From the NCBI RefSeq assembly GCF_022201045.2, contig NC_068558.1:42303501-42367500 (forward strand): a DNA stretch of 64,000 nucleotides, written 5' to 3'. This stretch comes from Citrus sinensis (Eukaryota; Streptophyta; Magnoliopsida; Sapindales; Rutaceae). A program made the translations under genes and the position numbers. Below the pieces are notes generated by a model. It was not told the origin of the DNA. It searched no databases and saw only the letters and a program-made list of their open reading frames with translations. This document shows positions 36,401-47,424 of this stretch, piece by piece. How positions within the stretch are numbered: the first letter of the stretch is position 1; the number at the start of each line of letters is the position of its first letter.

Positions 36401-39146
36401 GATCTAACTGTTGAATCGGATTCTCTAAAATCCTAGTGTAAATCATTGCAACGCGACTCCACTCCTGCTGCATGTATTCATATTCAATGTATTTGTCCCA
36501 AAGTGGGAATGACAAGTAATCTGTCCCAACATAAGCCAACCCTCGTTCAAAAAGCCTGAAGCAAATCAGGAGGAAAAAGAAATTGTTAGGACATAGGTAA
36601 TAACCATCAACTGAGCTGATGCAAACACATCCACAAATGGAGACATCTGCCCTAGTCTTGAAGGAGAGCATTCACGCTAACGGCATATGATGCATCCAAA
36701 TGCTGCAATTACCTTCCTGATAAAAACCATACTATGTCCGAAATGAAGCAGTGAAAGAGGCCATCTTAGCCTTTAATTGGACGAGATCTTCCCAGCAGCA
36801 TTTTGCAAAATGATGCACCTCAGATGTCAAAGTTGAAGACAACCATGATTCAAAAATGACTACAAAACTATGACACAGGCCTCGGGGAAGGATTGGGAGA
36901 AAGGGGCACAAAGAGGCCAAAAATAGTATTAACATCAAATAAATTCACAACTATGACAGAGGCTTCAATTCAAGAGTTTGCACACAAAAAATATATAATT
37001 TATAAAGTGCATTCCCATCAAACTTTTCCATGAGTGTCAGCTCTGTTGCAGGCATACTGAAATAATGTTAGAAATGAAACAAAAATAGATTAACAGATCC
37101 TTGCGACTGAAAAACTCACACAGTCAACATCTCACAATGCAGACCAAAAACAGCAATTGAGAAGGAAATAATATTACCTTCGGATGGTTTCAGGATCTCC
37201 ATATGTGTTTATGGCAAATATGCAGTAATGCAACCAAATGTCTACTGAATATGTCACCCCTTGAACTGCCCGTTCGTAAACTTCCACAACTTTGTCCATG
37301 GAGCCCACGCGTGCCTCGTGATCAGCATACTTCTTCCAATAACCATAGCACAAAGGAAATTCAGCCAGAAAAGCATCATACACTCTTCTTATTTTTACTA
37401 TATTGTCCTGTACAGAACGAATTGATAGGAAATATTACTTCAAAAGCACATAGCCAATTAAGTTACACCACACACACACTCTAAAGCACATAGCCAATTA
37501 AGTTACACCACACACACACTCTAAAGCACATAGCCAATTAAGTTACACCACACACATACACACTAAATGAAAAAACTAACCAGAGGAGTGTTCCAGTGAA
37601 GAATTCAAATTGATCTTTGACTGAACTTTGTCTTAGATAACATGTAAATTTTTTAGGCCACTCAAAGCATATAAACCACCAATGTGAAACTCCCCAAATA
37701 AACTTAAAATCTACCTAATGAACAAAAAATGATGGTATAACTTATCTACCAAGAACAACATACCTGTGCCAGCTTCTCTGTCTCTTCAAGTAGGGCAGTC
37801 CATGCACTAAAGTCAGAAGAATTGGCCTTCACAATGTTCCATAGCCGATCTTCTTCACCTGACATTGCTGGCACTACAGTGCAGGGGCAAAATGAACATA
37901 AAATATCTCGATATCAGAATCTATTAAAATAAAACTCTAATCTACAGAATATCATCAATGGACATTTCAGTTTCACCAAGCTATGCAACCCTAATTCCAA
38001 GGCATACAGTTTATGTTCTAGGATATATACAGTAAAGCCAATGATAACTCGTTTCATGTTCGAAGTCATCAAATGGCAGAAAATTAAACCCCAACATTGG
38101 AGTATGTAGAATTGAGGTCAAAAGAGAAACCATTACATCTATAGAATGGCTAATAAACATGAAACATGAAGATGCAGAACAAATGACAACATAAATAAGA
38201 AATAAAAGGGGATAAATTCAAGTTGAATGAGAACAGAGGATTCTCGAACCCAGCCAAAGTGTGAGAAGAAACATTTAAGCTAAATGCCAACATTGATTTC
38301 ATGACTTCAGCTTACATATGTCCTGCAACATTGCTTCGGTGTAGTGGTAATAAATCTTACACATAACCATTTAGTGGCAGACTGAACTTTACAGCCTTCT
38401 GTCATACTGGCTTTTTGTGCAACTCACAAGAGAATGCAAAAACTTATAATGAGTTTGTACATGTATGAACAACCAAGCCAGCTACACAAAAAGTTCCATG
38501 AGAACACTTATAATCCTGAAGACACTTATGCATAATATAGTTTATGCAACATCATCACTAATTAATTTCATACTAAAACAATTTGCAACGCACTTTTGAG
38601 TTTTATGATTATTCTTTGAAACGACAATCTGCAAATGGCACTACAAAAAGTCTCCAAAACAGCACGACAAGAAACCATGCCAGAGAAGACATACATACCA
38701 GAACCATCCACAAGCTCTTGTCCAGCAGCAGCCCCACTTTCAATACCCAAAGAGGTTCCATTTTCTGTTGATGTGGCATTTCCTGCTTCATTTACAACAT
38801 TACCATTCATAGAATTATAACCAGCAGCTTGAGATGACCCCATGGCTTCATTTTCTGAAGTAGCAACATTATCACCACTGCCAGGGGCCCCAACACCTGG
38901 GGCTTGTTGCATAACAGCATTAGGATCCATATTATATGCATTTCCATCAGCTACACTAGGTACTGAATAAGCTGCATCTGCCGATTGCCCAGGAGCAACA
39001 TAACCTCCAGTAGTCCCTGAGGCAAAGGCACTGGCATCAGGACCAGCATTTGTGCCAGCCTCAGCATAGGCAGCATTAGTATAGCCCGCAGAGTTATAAC
39101 TCATAACCACAGATGTTTCAGCAACTAGTGTTTCACTGTCTCCCAT
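30487..39146 (-). CDS. PRP39: Pre-mRNA-processing factor 39 (PRP39), U1 snRNP-associated
   Basis: Thirteen coding exons: 39146-38699, 37873-37764, 37407-37178, 36555-36388, 35737-35356, 34860-34717, 34278-34126, 34037-33921, 33285-33205, 33065-32916, 32297-32007, 30997-30890, 30594-30487. They total 2,490 bases and encode 829 residues. After a Gly/Ala/Asn-rich N-terminus (1-150), the protein is a chain of HAT (half-a-TPR) repeats, with Trp and Tyr in the usual places ([48 protein letters not shown]). The C-terminal 170 residues are Ala/Gln/Tyr-rich ([20 protein letters not shown] end). PRP39 joins the U1 snRNP at 5' splice sites and, in plants, affects flowering time. The last intron ends in a NAGNAG acceptor, so one Gln is optional. 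Confidence 0.93.
37443..37559. repeat. 40-bp minisatellite in a PRP39 intron
   Basis: Just under three tandem units with a 40-base period (starts at 37443, 37483 and 37523) lie between PRP39 exons 2 and 3. The first two units are nearly identical, and the third diverges at its CA-rich end. Confidence 0.9.
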
Positions 39147-39180
39147 ACTAGAGGAGCAGACTTTCAGTTCAACCGTGGAA

Positions 39181-39671
39181 ACTGCAAGAATAGAATCAAC
39201 ATTCCGATCACAATTACAACTCCCCTTTTTTAAACTACATCAAATTCTAGTAAACACACACAAATCAAAAGCTCAATTGTCTTTGGATAAAATAAAACAA
39301 ATTATCTTTACATACATACATACATACATGTATGTATGTATATATATGTATTACATTTCTTACCTCAAGAAAAAGCACTAAAGTTGATCCAATATTTTAC
39401 AAATTTCAACTCAATTGGTCACAAGTACAACAAAGAATACACAAACTTGGAAAATTTAACGCTATTTCATAGACTATCAAAGAGTCTCGCTCAGTTTGGA
39501 AACATAAAGCAAACCTAGGCCAATAAGACTACACCGGACACTAAAAAATTATAAACACACACACACACAAAAACAACAAACCCTAATCCCAACGGTTTCG
39601 CACCATAAACCCTAGCCGAGAACACAAATACAAGCACGAAAACAATAAAAAGCAATTGCTGTAGACTTACC
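39181..39671 (-). other. 5' leader intron of PRP39
   Basis: A donor (CTTCTG|GTAAGT read on the minus strand, GT at 39670-39669) and an acceptor (TTGCAG ending at 39182) bracket this intron. Spliced, it joins an upstream exon to the segment before the ATG at 39146. The joined frame is open upstream to an ATG at 39837-39839. Confidence 0.65.
39307..39350. repeat. TACA/TGTA palindrome
   Basis: A run of CATA units is followed directly by TGTA units and TATATATGTA, forming a self-complementary microsatellite within the PRP39 leader intron. Confidence 0.75.
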
Positions 39672-39839
39672 AGAAGCCAAAGCAGCGGCAGCGTCTCGCG
39701 AGACTGCTTGATTTGGTTTACGAATTGGAAGGGTTTTGTGTTTTTGTGTTGATGACTTGATGGGGTGTTGGTGTCCGCAATTTCTTTTGGGTCTTTGGAT
39801 TTTTGGTGGGGCGCCGGGCAGGGGCAGGGGCAGGGGCAC

Positions 39840-40670
39840 GGATATAGTAGGGTGTCTAATTTTGGAACGTGGCGATCTTATACGATGACGAGGACCGCTG
39901 GTGACAGTTTTGTTTTTGTGATTGGTTTAATCTGGGCCCTTGGATTTGGAAAATTTTGTGATGTAATCATGTGCACCCCGCGCTTGGTGGCCGCGTAAGC
40001 ACGTCTTACCACATTGGGTTGGGCTTAGTGGACTTTCGTTTGAGTGGAGCTTTTAACACCCCTTCAATTCGCATAACACCCCTCTAGAATTTTATTTCCT
40101 AAAGCTCCCCAAATTTTAATTTATAAAATACTCCGTAGTCCATATAAAATTTTAATTGTCTTCCCACAAAATTTCATCTCTAAAAAGTTATCTCTTTTAA
40201 GATTTTATTATAAAATACATACAAATCTTAAAATCTTAATTATTTTCTTCTTATTATATTATTTATATCTCCATAGCTCAAAACTCTTATAGTTTTCTTT
40301 AAAAAAATATTTTTCATTTAGAATTTAAAGCATAAAAATAAATTATGAAATGGGATAGATATAAAAATTTAGCTAAAAATATTTTACAGTGTTCAGTTGT
40401 ATTTTCATTGAAAAAAATAATAATTGTCTTTGGTTATTTAGGTAATTTTAATAAGAAAAAAATTTTGTGAGGAATTTGAGGGATGTCAAAAAGAGAGATT
40501 GTAGAGTTCTTCTGTTTTAATACCACCCATTCAATGAATAAGCGCATGAATTAAATATAACTATTAATTACATGATATTTTTAAAAAACAAAACACACAC
40601 TTGTCATGCTTGCATTAGTAGGTGCACTGCTACAAAAGTGCTCTAAAACCTCTTTGCAGAAAGCCTTTGA
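39840..40670. other. Intergenic region upstream of PRP39
   Basis: The part next to PRP39 (39840-40010) is GC-richer and probably promoter. The rest is AT-rich with no recognisable gene. Confidence 0.4.
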
Positions 40671-40680
40671 TTTTTAGAAT

Positions 40681-41294
40681 GGGTAATTTTTAAAAACCTC
40701 CCCTGAGGTTTGGGCTTGTTGCAAGTAGATGGCGAGAATTGATTTATTTGTAAAAAACCCCCTACCGTCAGTTGAGTTTAACATTAACCGTTAGTTGACC
40801 GTGCAAAGACAATATTACCCTTAACAATAGTTTATAAACGAAAATAACTAAAAAAAAAACCAAAATTATTAGCTATTTTACACTTTTTAAATTATTGATA
40901 TTTTCTTAAAGTTCTTATAAAAAATTAAAATTAAAAAATTAAAAAATCCTCTTTAAATTATTGATATTTCCTTAAAATTCCTACAAGAAATATAAAATTA
41001 AAAATTTAAAAATGAAATAGTCATAATCTTTACCTATGATATTGTAAATTTTTAGAATTGACAAGGATAAAATTGTCAAAAAATAGGGTTTGTGCTTTTT
41101 GCACCAATAATTTTGGTTTTTTTTTAGTTATTTTCGTTTACAAACTATTGTTAAGGGTAATATTGTCTTTACATGGTCAACTAACGGTCAATGTTAAACT
41201 TAACTGACGGTAGGGGGTTTTTTACAAATAAATCAATTCTCGCCATCTACTTGCAACAAGCCCAAACCTCAGGGGAGGTTTTTAAAAATTACCC
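40681..41294. mobile_element. MULE-type MITE, copy 2
   Basis: The 614-bp element has the same ends as the copy at 7019-7629 (starts GGGTAATTTTTAAAAACCTC, ends with the inverse), TIRs of roughly 170 bp and an interior that matches copy 1 in reverse orientation. The target duplication is a perfect 10-bp TTTTTAGAAT at 40671-40680 and 41295-41304. It is non-coding. Its TIRs look better matched than those of copy 1, so it may be younger. Confidence 0.9.
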
Positions 41295-41603
41295 TTTTTA
41301 GAATACATTTGGGCTCAACAAATATATGATTTCTAAAATAATTTTATAAAAATTTCAAAATCACTTTTTACTTCAATAAAAGTAATCTAAAATAGCTGGG
41401 GAATTTCAATCACTTTTCACTTTTAACTTGTTGGGCATTTTTTTTCTTTTTTTAACTTATTGGATATTTGGGATAACTTCACTTTAGTACTTCACTTTAA
41501 CCTAAGATATTAAGTATTGTATTATTGAAAAGTTTATCTAAAAGATTTCAATCGTTTTTCTATTGTAAATTAAATAAACACTTACATATTGGTGGGGCTA
41601 TTT

Positions 41604-42711
41604 TTTTTTTTTTTTTTTTAAGAAAGGAAGAAATTCATTAAACAGACAAATGAGAGAATAACCAGGGTGGTGGAACATGTCTCCATTCACCCGGACCTGA
41701 CAAAGAACACCCCACCTTAGCCACAACATGGGCAGCGGTATTCGCAGATCTCCTTACAAAAGAGAAAGTCACCTCTTTTAAGCTATGAGCCAAGGCTCTA
41801 CAATCCGAAATAATAAGGCCAAATCCATTCTGATAGTCCTTGGAATCAATTAACGCATTAAACACTTGTAAACAATCAGTCTCAATAATAATAGGAAAAA
41901 ACTGGGTGTTCTTAAGCCAACTCAAGACCTCCCGCACACCCAAAGCCTCTGCCTCACGGGCTTCAAAATTGCCAACCAAAGATCCACATTTTGCAGCAAG
42001 AAATTGACCCTCAGAAGACCGGATAACTGTGCCGTAGCTAATCCTAGTAGTAGCACGGGAAGTGGCAGCGTCCACATTGCATTTAAACCATCCAACGCGA
42101 GGGCGTTTCCAACAAAAAGAGCCAAGAGTTAAATCTGCTGGCATCTGAGTAAAGTGACTCAGTTGACGAGCCCTTTGCCACTGGAACAAGTCTTGACCAG
42201 CTTTATTGAGCACTTGAGGCACTCTGCCTACTACATGCCTCCAAACTTTAGTATTCCGATTTTGCCAAAGACCCCAACAAACCATTGCAGCAAGACAACT
42301 ATCCTCAATACTACACCGAGTAAATAGAGCATCCAACCAAGCTCCAAAAGTAACAAAATTTCCAGCATAACCAACCAAAGAAACCATCCAGCATTGTTTG
42401 GCAAAAGGACAATCAACTAAAACATGATAAATTGTCTCAAGAGATGCATTACAGATAGAACAATAAGGGTGTACCTCAACTCGACGACTGAGAAGGTTAT
42501 CAGCAGTGGGAACCACATTTGCCACAGCTCTCCAAAGAAAATTCTTGATTTTGGCAGGCACAGCCAGCTTCCAAATCTTATTCCAAACTCCACTGTCAGG
42601 CGGTTCCGATATAATATCCATCCACTTATAACAACTTCGAACAGTGTAAACTCCTTTTGCGTCGGGGAACCAATACCAAGTATCACAATCCCTCCGAGAG
42701 CTAAGAGGAAT
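41604..42711 (-). mobile_element. 5'-truncated LINE (L1-type) retrotransposon
   Basis: The insertion has a poly(A) tail (a T run at 41601-41622 on the plus strand) and a perfect 15-bp target duplication, TTGGTGGGGCTATTT, at 41589-41603 and 42712-42726. It is read on the minus strand. Only the 3' end of ORF2 is present, as expected for target-primed reverse transcription that stopped early. It landed in the left terminus of a TIR element that continues from 42717, so it is younger than that element. Confidence 0.92.
41638..42711 (-). CDS. LINE ORF2 C-terminal fragment: zf-RVT and RNase H domains
   Basis: The frame is open from the truncation point at about 42711 to the stop at 41638, about 357 codons without a break; the first in-frame ATG is at 42621. 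The N-terminal part is the zinc-binding reverse-transcriptase tail (IKNFLWRAVANVVPTADNLL, CSIC, then HVLVDCPFAKQCW). The C-terminal part is an RNase H-like domain with the acidic residues in place (WFKCNVDAA, EAREAEALGVREVL, IIETDCLQV) and AAHVVAK near the end. The reverse transcriptase and endonuclease are missing, so the copy cannot move by itself. It lacks its own start and promoter and is probably not expressed. Confidence 0.88.
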   Translation of the reverse strand: MPLSSRRDCDTWYWFPDAKGVYTVRSCYKWMDIISEPPDSGVWNKIWKLAVPAKIKNFLWRAVANVVPTADNLLSRRVEVHPYCSICNASLETIYHVLVDCPFAKQCWMVSLVGYAGNFVTFGAWLDALFTRCSIEDSCLAAMVCWGLWQNRNTKVWRHVVGRVPQVLNKAGQDLFQWQRARQLSHFTQMPADLTLGSFCWKRPRVGWFKCNVDAATSRATTRISYGTVIRSSEGQFLAAKCGSLVGNFEAREAEALGVREVLSWLKNTQFFPIIIETDCLQVFNALIDSKDYQNGFGLIISDCRALAHSLKEVTFSFVRRSANTAAHVVAKVGCSLSGPGEWRHVPPPWLFSHLSV

Positions 42712-42713
42712 TT

Positions 42714-43229
42714 GGTGGGGCTATTTAAACCCATCAAATTTTTCTATACACTCATTTAAAAAAAATAAATAAATAAAAGCATTACTACAAGTTTAAAATT
42801 TAAAAATCTCAAAACTACTCTTCATTAATCACTTTCTCTCTTTACCTTACAATTATATATTCTCTTTCCAATCTCACGTTTTATAAAACAAACGCTCAAT
42901 TTCTCTCTCATTTCTGTGGCATTTCTTAATATATCATAATTTATATTTCATACTTTTTATATACAAGTTTTTTTTTCTTAATACTCGTTAACATTGTGTT
43001 TTGGTGAAAATTAATTATTTAATATACATTAACTTTCATACCTGATAAAACTTACTGGTTATTTACAGTTAAATTGATATATCTAAATGAATTAATAAAA
43101 ATTTATAAAATTGAGAAGAGAAAGAGAAAAAAAAACTAATTAAGTAATTTTTTCAAAAATTATTTAACTAATAAAATTTTTAATTAAAAGGGCGTAGAGA
43201 GAAACTTGGTGGATTTAAATAGTCCTACC
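42714..43229. mobile_element. AT-rich TIR element, copy A (host of the LINE insertion)
   Basis: The left end, GGTGGGGCTATTTAAACCCA, matches the inverse of the right end (GGTAGGACTATTTAAATCCA) at most positions over about 28 bp. The 515-bp interior is non-coding. The start of a second copy is found at 45353. No convincing target duplication was seen, partly because the LINE split the left flank, so the superfamily is undecided. Confidence 0.6.
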
Positions 43230-43679
43230 TAACTACCCCTTATATATGTCATTGGATCCTTTACAATCAATTTAAATTTGAGAAATCCTTAAATCGTTGT
43301 TTGTCTCTTGCATGAATCAAGAGAAATAACTAATAAGTATACATGTAAATAAAGAAAAAAAGTAAACAAGGCAACTGAGCTTGCCTTGTAGATAAATTTT
43401 TTTTTGTCTTAGATGATTTTATATACATTTCTGTGTATAAATATCATTTATTTTTATGCGCCAAAAAGTCTTGTCAATATCAATTGGTTTAAGGATCACA
43501 CAGAGTGAAAGTTATTAATTAGAAAGGAAAAAATTGTTAATTGTTCAGCCTATTTGTAAAAGAAGCTCAACATTTTCAAACAAAAATACAAAATTTTACA
43601 TGATTGCGGATCAACAAACAGTAGCGGTATTAGAAAGAAGCTGAACAGGATCATGGAAACACATTTAAAGAAAGAAACT
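43230..43679. other. 3' flank of the uncharacterised gene
   Basis: AT-rich sequence that probably contains the 3' untranslated region of the gene on its right. Nothing else is recognised. Confidence 0.4.
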
Positions 43680-44476
43680 TCAAGACTCGCTTTCTCCCTT
43701 GAAAGATTTAGTTCGAGCAAGGCCACTCCTGGCACCAAATGAAACAGTTACAGGAGGAGTTACGGCTTTAATTGGTGTAGTTTTGGCTGGCATTTTGTTC
43801 TGCCGATCAAGAATAAGCTTCTTCGTAGATGATGAACATCTTTTGTTATCAAACTTGTTTCCGTTTCCAATCAATCTGTCGTTATCTAAGAGCAAAATTG
43901 AAGAGATCTTGGTGTCAACTTGTTGAACACTCATAAACTAAAAATTAAAGAAACCCAATATAACATTAAAAAAAGCAATAATAATAATAAATAATAATAA
44001 AGAAGAGATTAATTATTAGTATTACCAGGACTGGATAAGACTGCACGAGGACGCATAACTGATCTGACTTTGTGGTTTTGTTTGATGTCCTTGCTGATAT
44101 CTTTGGATGCAGAGTTACAAGCCTTTTTAATTCTGGCAATTGAAGGTGGTGAACCGCTTTGATTTTCCTCTGTTACAAAAAAACAAAGCATGCAATGGTG
44201 ATTAAGAACTAATATTTTGCTAAGCATCAATCAAATTGAGATAACGGGGTCCCGTATTATAGATCATGTACTGGTTGAAGAGCTGTCTGGTAAAGCAAGA
44301 GATTCAAGAACCCTCAGGAACAGAATGGATCCCTTGTCATTTGGAGGAGAAAAGTGATTCTCTGCTTTTTCTTCTTCTTGCTGTTGTTCCTTGATTCTGA
44401 CTCTTGGCCGTGGGTACACTTCAAACTCCAAAAATAACACATACCCACGTAAGAAAATTGCGTGAATTTCAAACAA
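43680..44476 (-). CDS. Uncharacterised plant protein, N-terminus unresolved
   Basis: Three coding exons can be joined in phase: an upstream exon ending at 44272 (donor ACCA|GTACAT), then 44169-44026 and 43885-43680. The joined product reads VYPRPRVRIKEQQQEEEKAE..., LFLRVLESLALPDSSSTK, ENQSGSPPSIARIKKACNSA, VMRPRAVLSSP joined to DNDRLIGNGNK, and ends KSFKGESES. It is basic, low in hydrophobic residues and has no domain I can name. The start is uncertain: the first exon stays open up to an ATG at 44476, but a splice acceptor just before VYPRPR is also possible. A donor-like site (TTGTA|GTGAGT, near 44669) suggests a leader intron. The correct junction before DNDRLIG is a supposition based on frame continuity. 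Confidence 0.5.
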
Positions 44477-44529
44477 AGATAAGAAAGAAAGACTTTATTT
44501 TGCATGATGTATAAATGCTAACAACATAC

Positions 44530-45085
44530 TCTTTTTTTTTTTTTTCTGTCTTGTGCTTCTAATCTCCAGAAAAGTCAAAATGTAGGATGAGAGCTTAAGA
44601 TCAAATAAACAAATCCCAGAAGAGAAAAATGAAAGAAACAAAAAAAGCAAGGGAGCTATAAACTCACTACAAGATTTGCGCTTCTGAATTCAAACGGCCT
44701 TGGCTCCTTGTAACGTATTAAAAGCAAAAAGGCAATGAATGCGGCAAATCAGAAAGCAACGGTCTCTGATGACTGGAAAAGTGGTACTAACGCTTTTCAT
44801 GTCTTGACTTGGAAACCAAGAAGCAAATTCATCCTGCTCAGCTAACACGTGGCAGCAATGGGTCCCCATAACATTATGTGAGAGGCGGGGGGCTGACAGA
44901 CGTGTCTGTGAAATCTGAATCGCGGTCGCTTTGCTGGGAGAAAAGTGGAAACATGATGACACTCGCTCTCGCAGTCGCTCAATCAAATTATAATCTCCCA
45001 TTGTGCCACAATATTTATCTTTTCTTCAAAGCTATTGACACCCAATAATCAATCAAAGTGGTCACAAATTATAACAACTTAATAA
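44530..45085. repeat. Direct duplication, unit 1 (leader/promoter of the uncharacterised gene)
   Basis: This segment and the one at 45600-46070 share long near-identical stretches in the same order, starting with GTGCTTCTAATCTCCAGAA and ending in CTCGCTCTC / CTTGCTCTC-type sequence. The last about 85 bases of unit 1 (ATATTTATCTTTTCTTC...) match a separate piece at 47455-47590 instead. The period is about 1.08 kb. Confidence 0.8.
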
Positions 45086-45352
45086 TAAGACCGGACATAA
45101 TGCATTATAAGTTATAGCAATCAAATAATTCACACAAAATTTATTGAAACCCTAAAAAGGATAAGGGCGTTTGGTATTGTTTTTGGCAAAACAAAAATCC
45201 GTTTAAATGAGCTTTAAACAACAATAATAATAAAAAATTAAAAGTCTTTTGAGTTTGATTTTGGAATTTAAAATAATTAAAATTTGATGATGTGCAACAA
45301 CATATTTAGCGTCTATTTTGGAAACAATTTTATTTTTGAAAATTAATTTGGG

Positions 45353-45600
45353 GCTATTTGCATCCATCAAATTTCCCTCTACATCTATTTTAAGAAATAA
45401 ATTTATTTTTAAAAATTTAAAAATTATCTTTCACTAATCACTTTCTCTCTAAGTTACAAATACATACTCTTTCTCTACTTTCACATTTTTCAAACTAAAC
45501 ACTTGATTTCACTCTCTTTTAAATTAATTTTTTTGGCCTTCCTTATTACATCATGATATATATTTCATTTTTTTAGGACATGAGTAATATGTAAACATAC
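45353..45600. mobile_element. AT-rich TIR element, copy B, right end missing
   Basis: It starts GGGCTATTTGCATCCATCAA and follows copy A (42714-43229) for about 240 bases, including the ATCACTTTCTCTCT stretch. The match stops at the left edge of the second duplication unit at about 45600. Confidence 0.55.
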
Positions 45601-46072
45601 TTTTTTTTTTCTTGGGTCTGTTTTGTGCTTCTAATCTCCAGAATAATCAAACTGTGGGATGAGAGCTAAGGTCAAATAAACAAATCCCAGAAGAGAAAAA
45701 TGAAAGAAACAAAAAAAAGAAAAAGCATGAGAGCTGTAGACCCACTATAAGATTTATGCTTTTGAATTCAAACGGCTTTGGTTCTTCTTCTTGTGGAGAA
45801 GATGGAATCAGGAGCCTTAATTTATAACGTATTAAAAACTAAAGGCAATGAATGCAACGGCCTACCGTCTTTTCATCTCTTGACTTGGAAACGAACAAAC
45901 AAATTCATATTGCCTGGTTAACACATGGCAGCAAAGGGTCCCTGACTCCCTGCCAGTCCCCTGTAACGGTGAGAGATGAGAGCTAGACATGTCTGAAATC
46001 TGAAACATGGTGGCGGTGCGGGGAGAAAAGTGTAATAACACTTGCTCTCCCAATAATTCAATTAATTAAAGA
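45600..46072. repeat. Direct duplication, unit 2
   Basis: Diverged copy of 44530-45000. It has small insertions, such as one near 45785-45825, and no intact reading frame shared with unit 1. It looks like a duplicated promoter/leader segment without a downstream gene. Confidence 0.75.
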
Positions 46073-46074
46073 GA

Positions 46075-47424
46075 GAGGTTATTTGAATCCGCTAATTTTT
46101 ACTCTAAACACTTTTTAAATTAAGTTTTTATTTTTAAAATAATTTTTAATGAAATTACTTAATTAACCTTACTTTTCTTTTTCTCCCAATTCTGCAGTTT
46201 CATTATAGGTAATTATAGGTAATTGAAACCGTTATCATTCAATTTCAAATAAACATTCACACTTACTTCTAAAATTCTTAAAATCAATTATATAATGATT
46301 ATTACAAATTGGGAGGTAAAAAATTTACCGTAAAAGAAAGAATATCAATCAATTTTTACCAGTCATGAAAACTATAAAAGTTTCTTTAGGTTTCATATTT
46401 ATCCTTGAAATAACAAACTTAATTTAAGATGCAAAAAATGAAAAGAAAAATAATAGAAATAAATAAATAAAGTTTGATTTACTGGTTAGAAAGGAAGAGA
46501 ATCAATGGGCAAAAGAATAAAACTTAAATTTCAAGATGCATAATGCAATAATAGAGAGAAAAAAAATACAAATCCTAAAGTAGGGAGAGAAAATGAGTGA
46601 AGGATAATTTTGAGATTTTAATTTTTTTAGTATTAATAATTAACATATACTTTTAGATGGGTACAAAGAGGGAATTGGTGGGTTCAATGGATTTCTCTAT
46701 GATGTTGTGTGAATTTTTACAATAATGATAATGGAGTAATTATGGACCCTTAGATTTAAATATTTCACTTTTCACCATTGATTTAATTAAGTGGATAAAT
46801 AACTAATTACTTAATAATTAATAGATAATATTCAAGTTCATGGATACGATTTATTTTTTATAATTCCATAAATATTTGCTAAATCACCAACAAAATTAAA
46901 AATTAAATATGCAAATATATAAATTAAATTAGATGTGTGAATAATAAATATAGATAATTCAATCTTCAATATACATGTTAATTCAGACCCATTTTTTCAT
47001 TTATAGTTGGGACAATAGAATTTTGAATTCTTTTATTCATTGTCTTTTTTTTTTTTGCTTTGAAATCACTCATTAATGAAGATTGAGTTGAATTAATTGT
47101 TGCAATATTTGTTAACCTGGTAAATTTTTGTTGAAAATGAGATAATAATAACAGGATAAACTAAGATTGAGTTGTGTTAATATTAAAAGTACATATATTT
47201 TAAAAGGAAATATAGAAGTATTAATAGACTATATTTGTTTTTTTCTAATTTAATCTTTAAAAGGACATGTTTAACAAATTTAAGAACTAACATATTTGAA
47301 TTTTTAATAAAAAACTATTAATTAAAAATATTATCCTAACTAACTTTTAATTAAAATATTTATACCATTATTGATGCTACAATTTTTATAACAAAGTCAT
47401 AGAGTGAATCGGTTCAAATAACCC
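46075..47424. mobile_element. AT-rich TIR insertion splitting duplication unit 2
   Basis: The left end, GAGGTTATTTGAATCCG, is inverted at the right end (CGGTTCAAATAACCCC). Sequence matching the tail of duplication unit 1 resumes right after it. An internal GGGTTCAATGG-type end near 46690 suggests two nested or fused copies. It is non-coding. Similarity of its ends to copies A and B is suggestive only. Confidence 0.5.

Noticed and set aside
41922..42759. Other open frames overlapping the LINE fragment
   Set aside because: They are alternative frames of the ORF2 remnant with no domains.
44690..45001. 103-codon minus-strand frame (MGDYNLIERL...) and its partner at 45862-46053
   Set aside because: Both lie in the duplicated leader segment; the two frames share only short blocks and are broken relative to each other, so they do not look like a selected protein.
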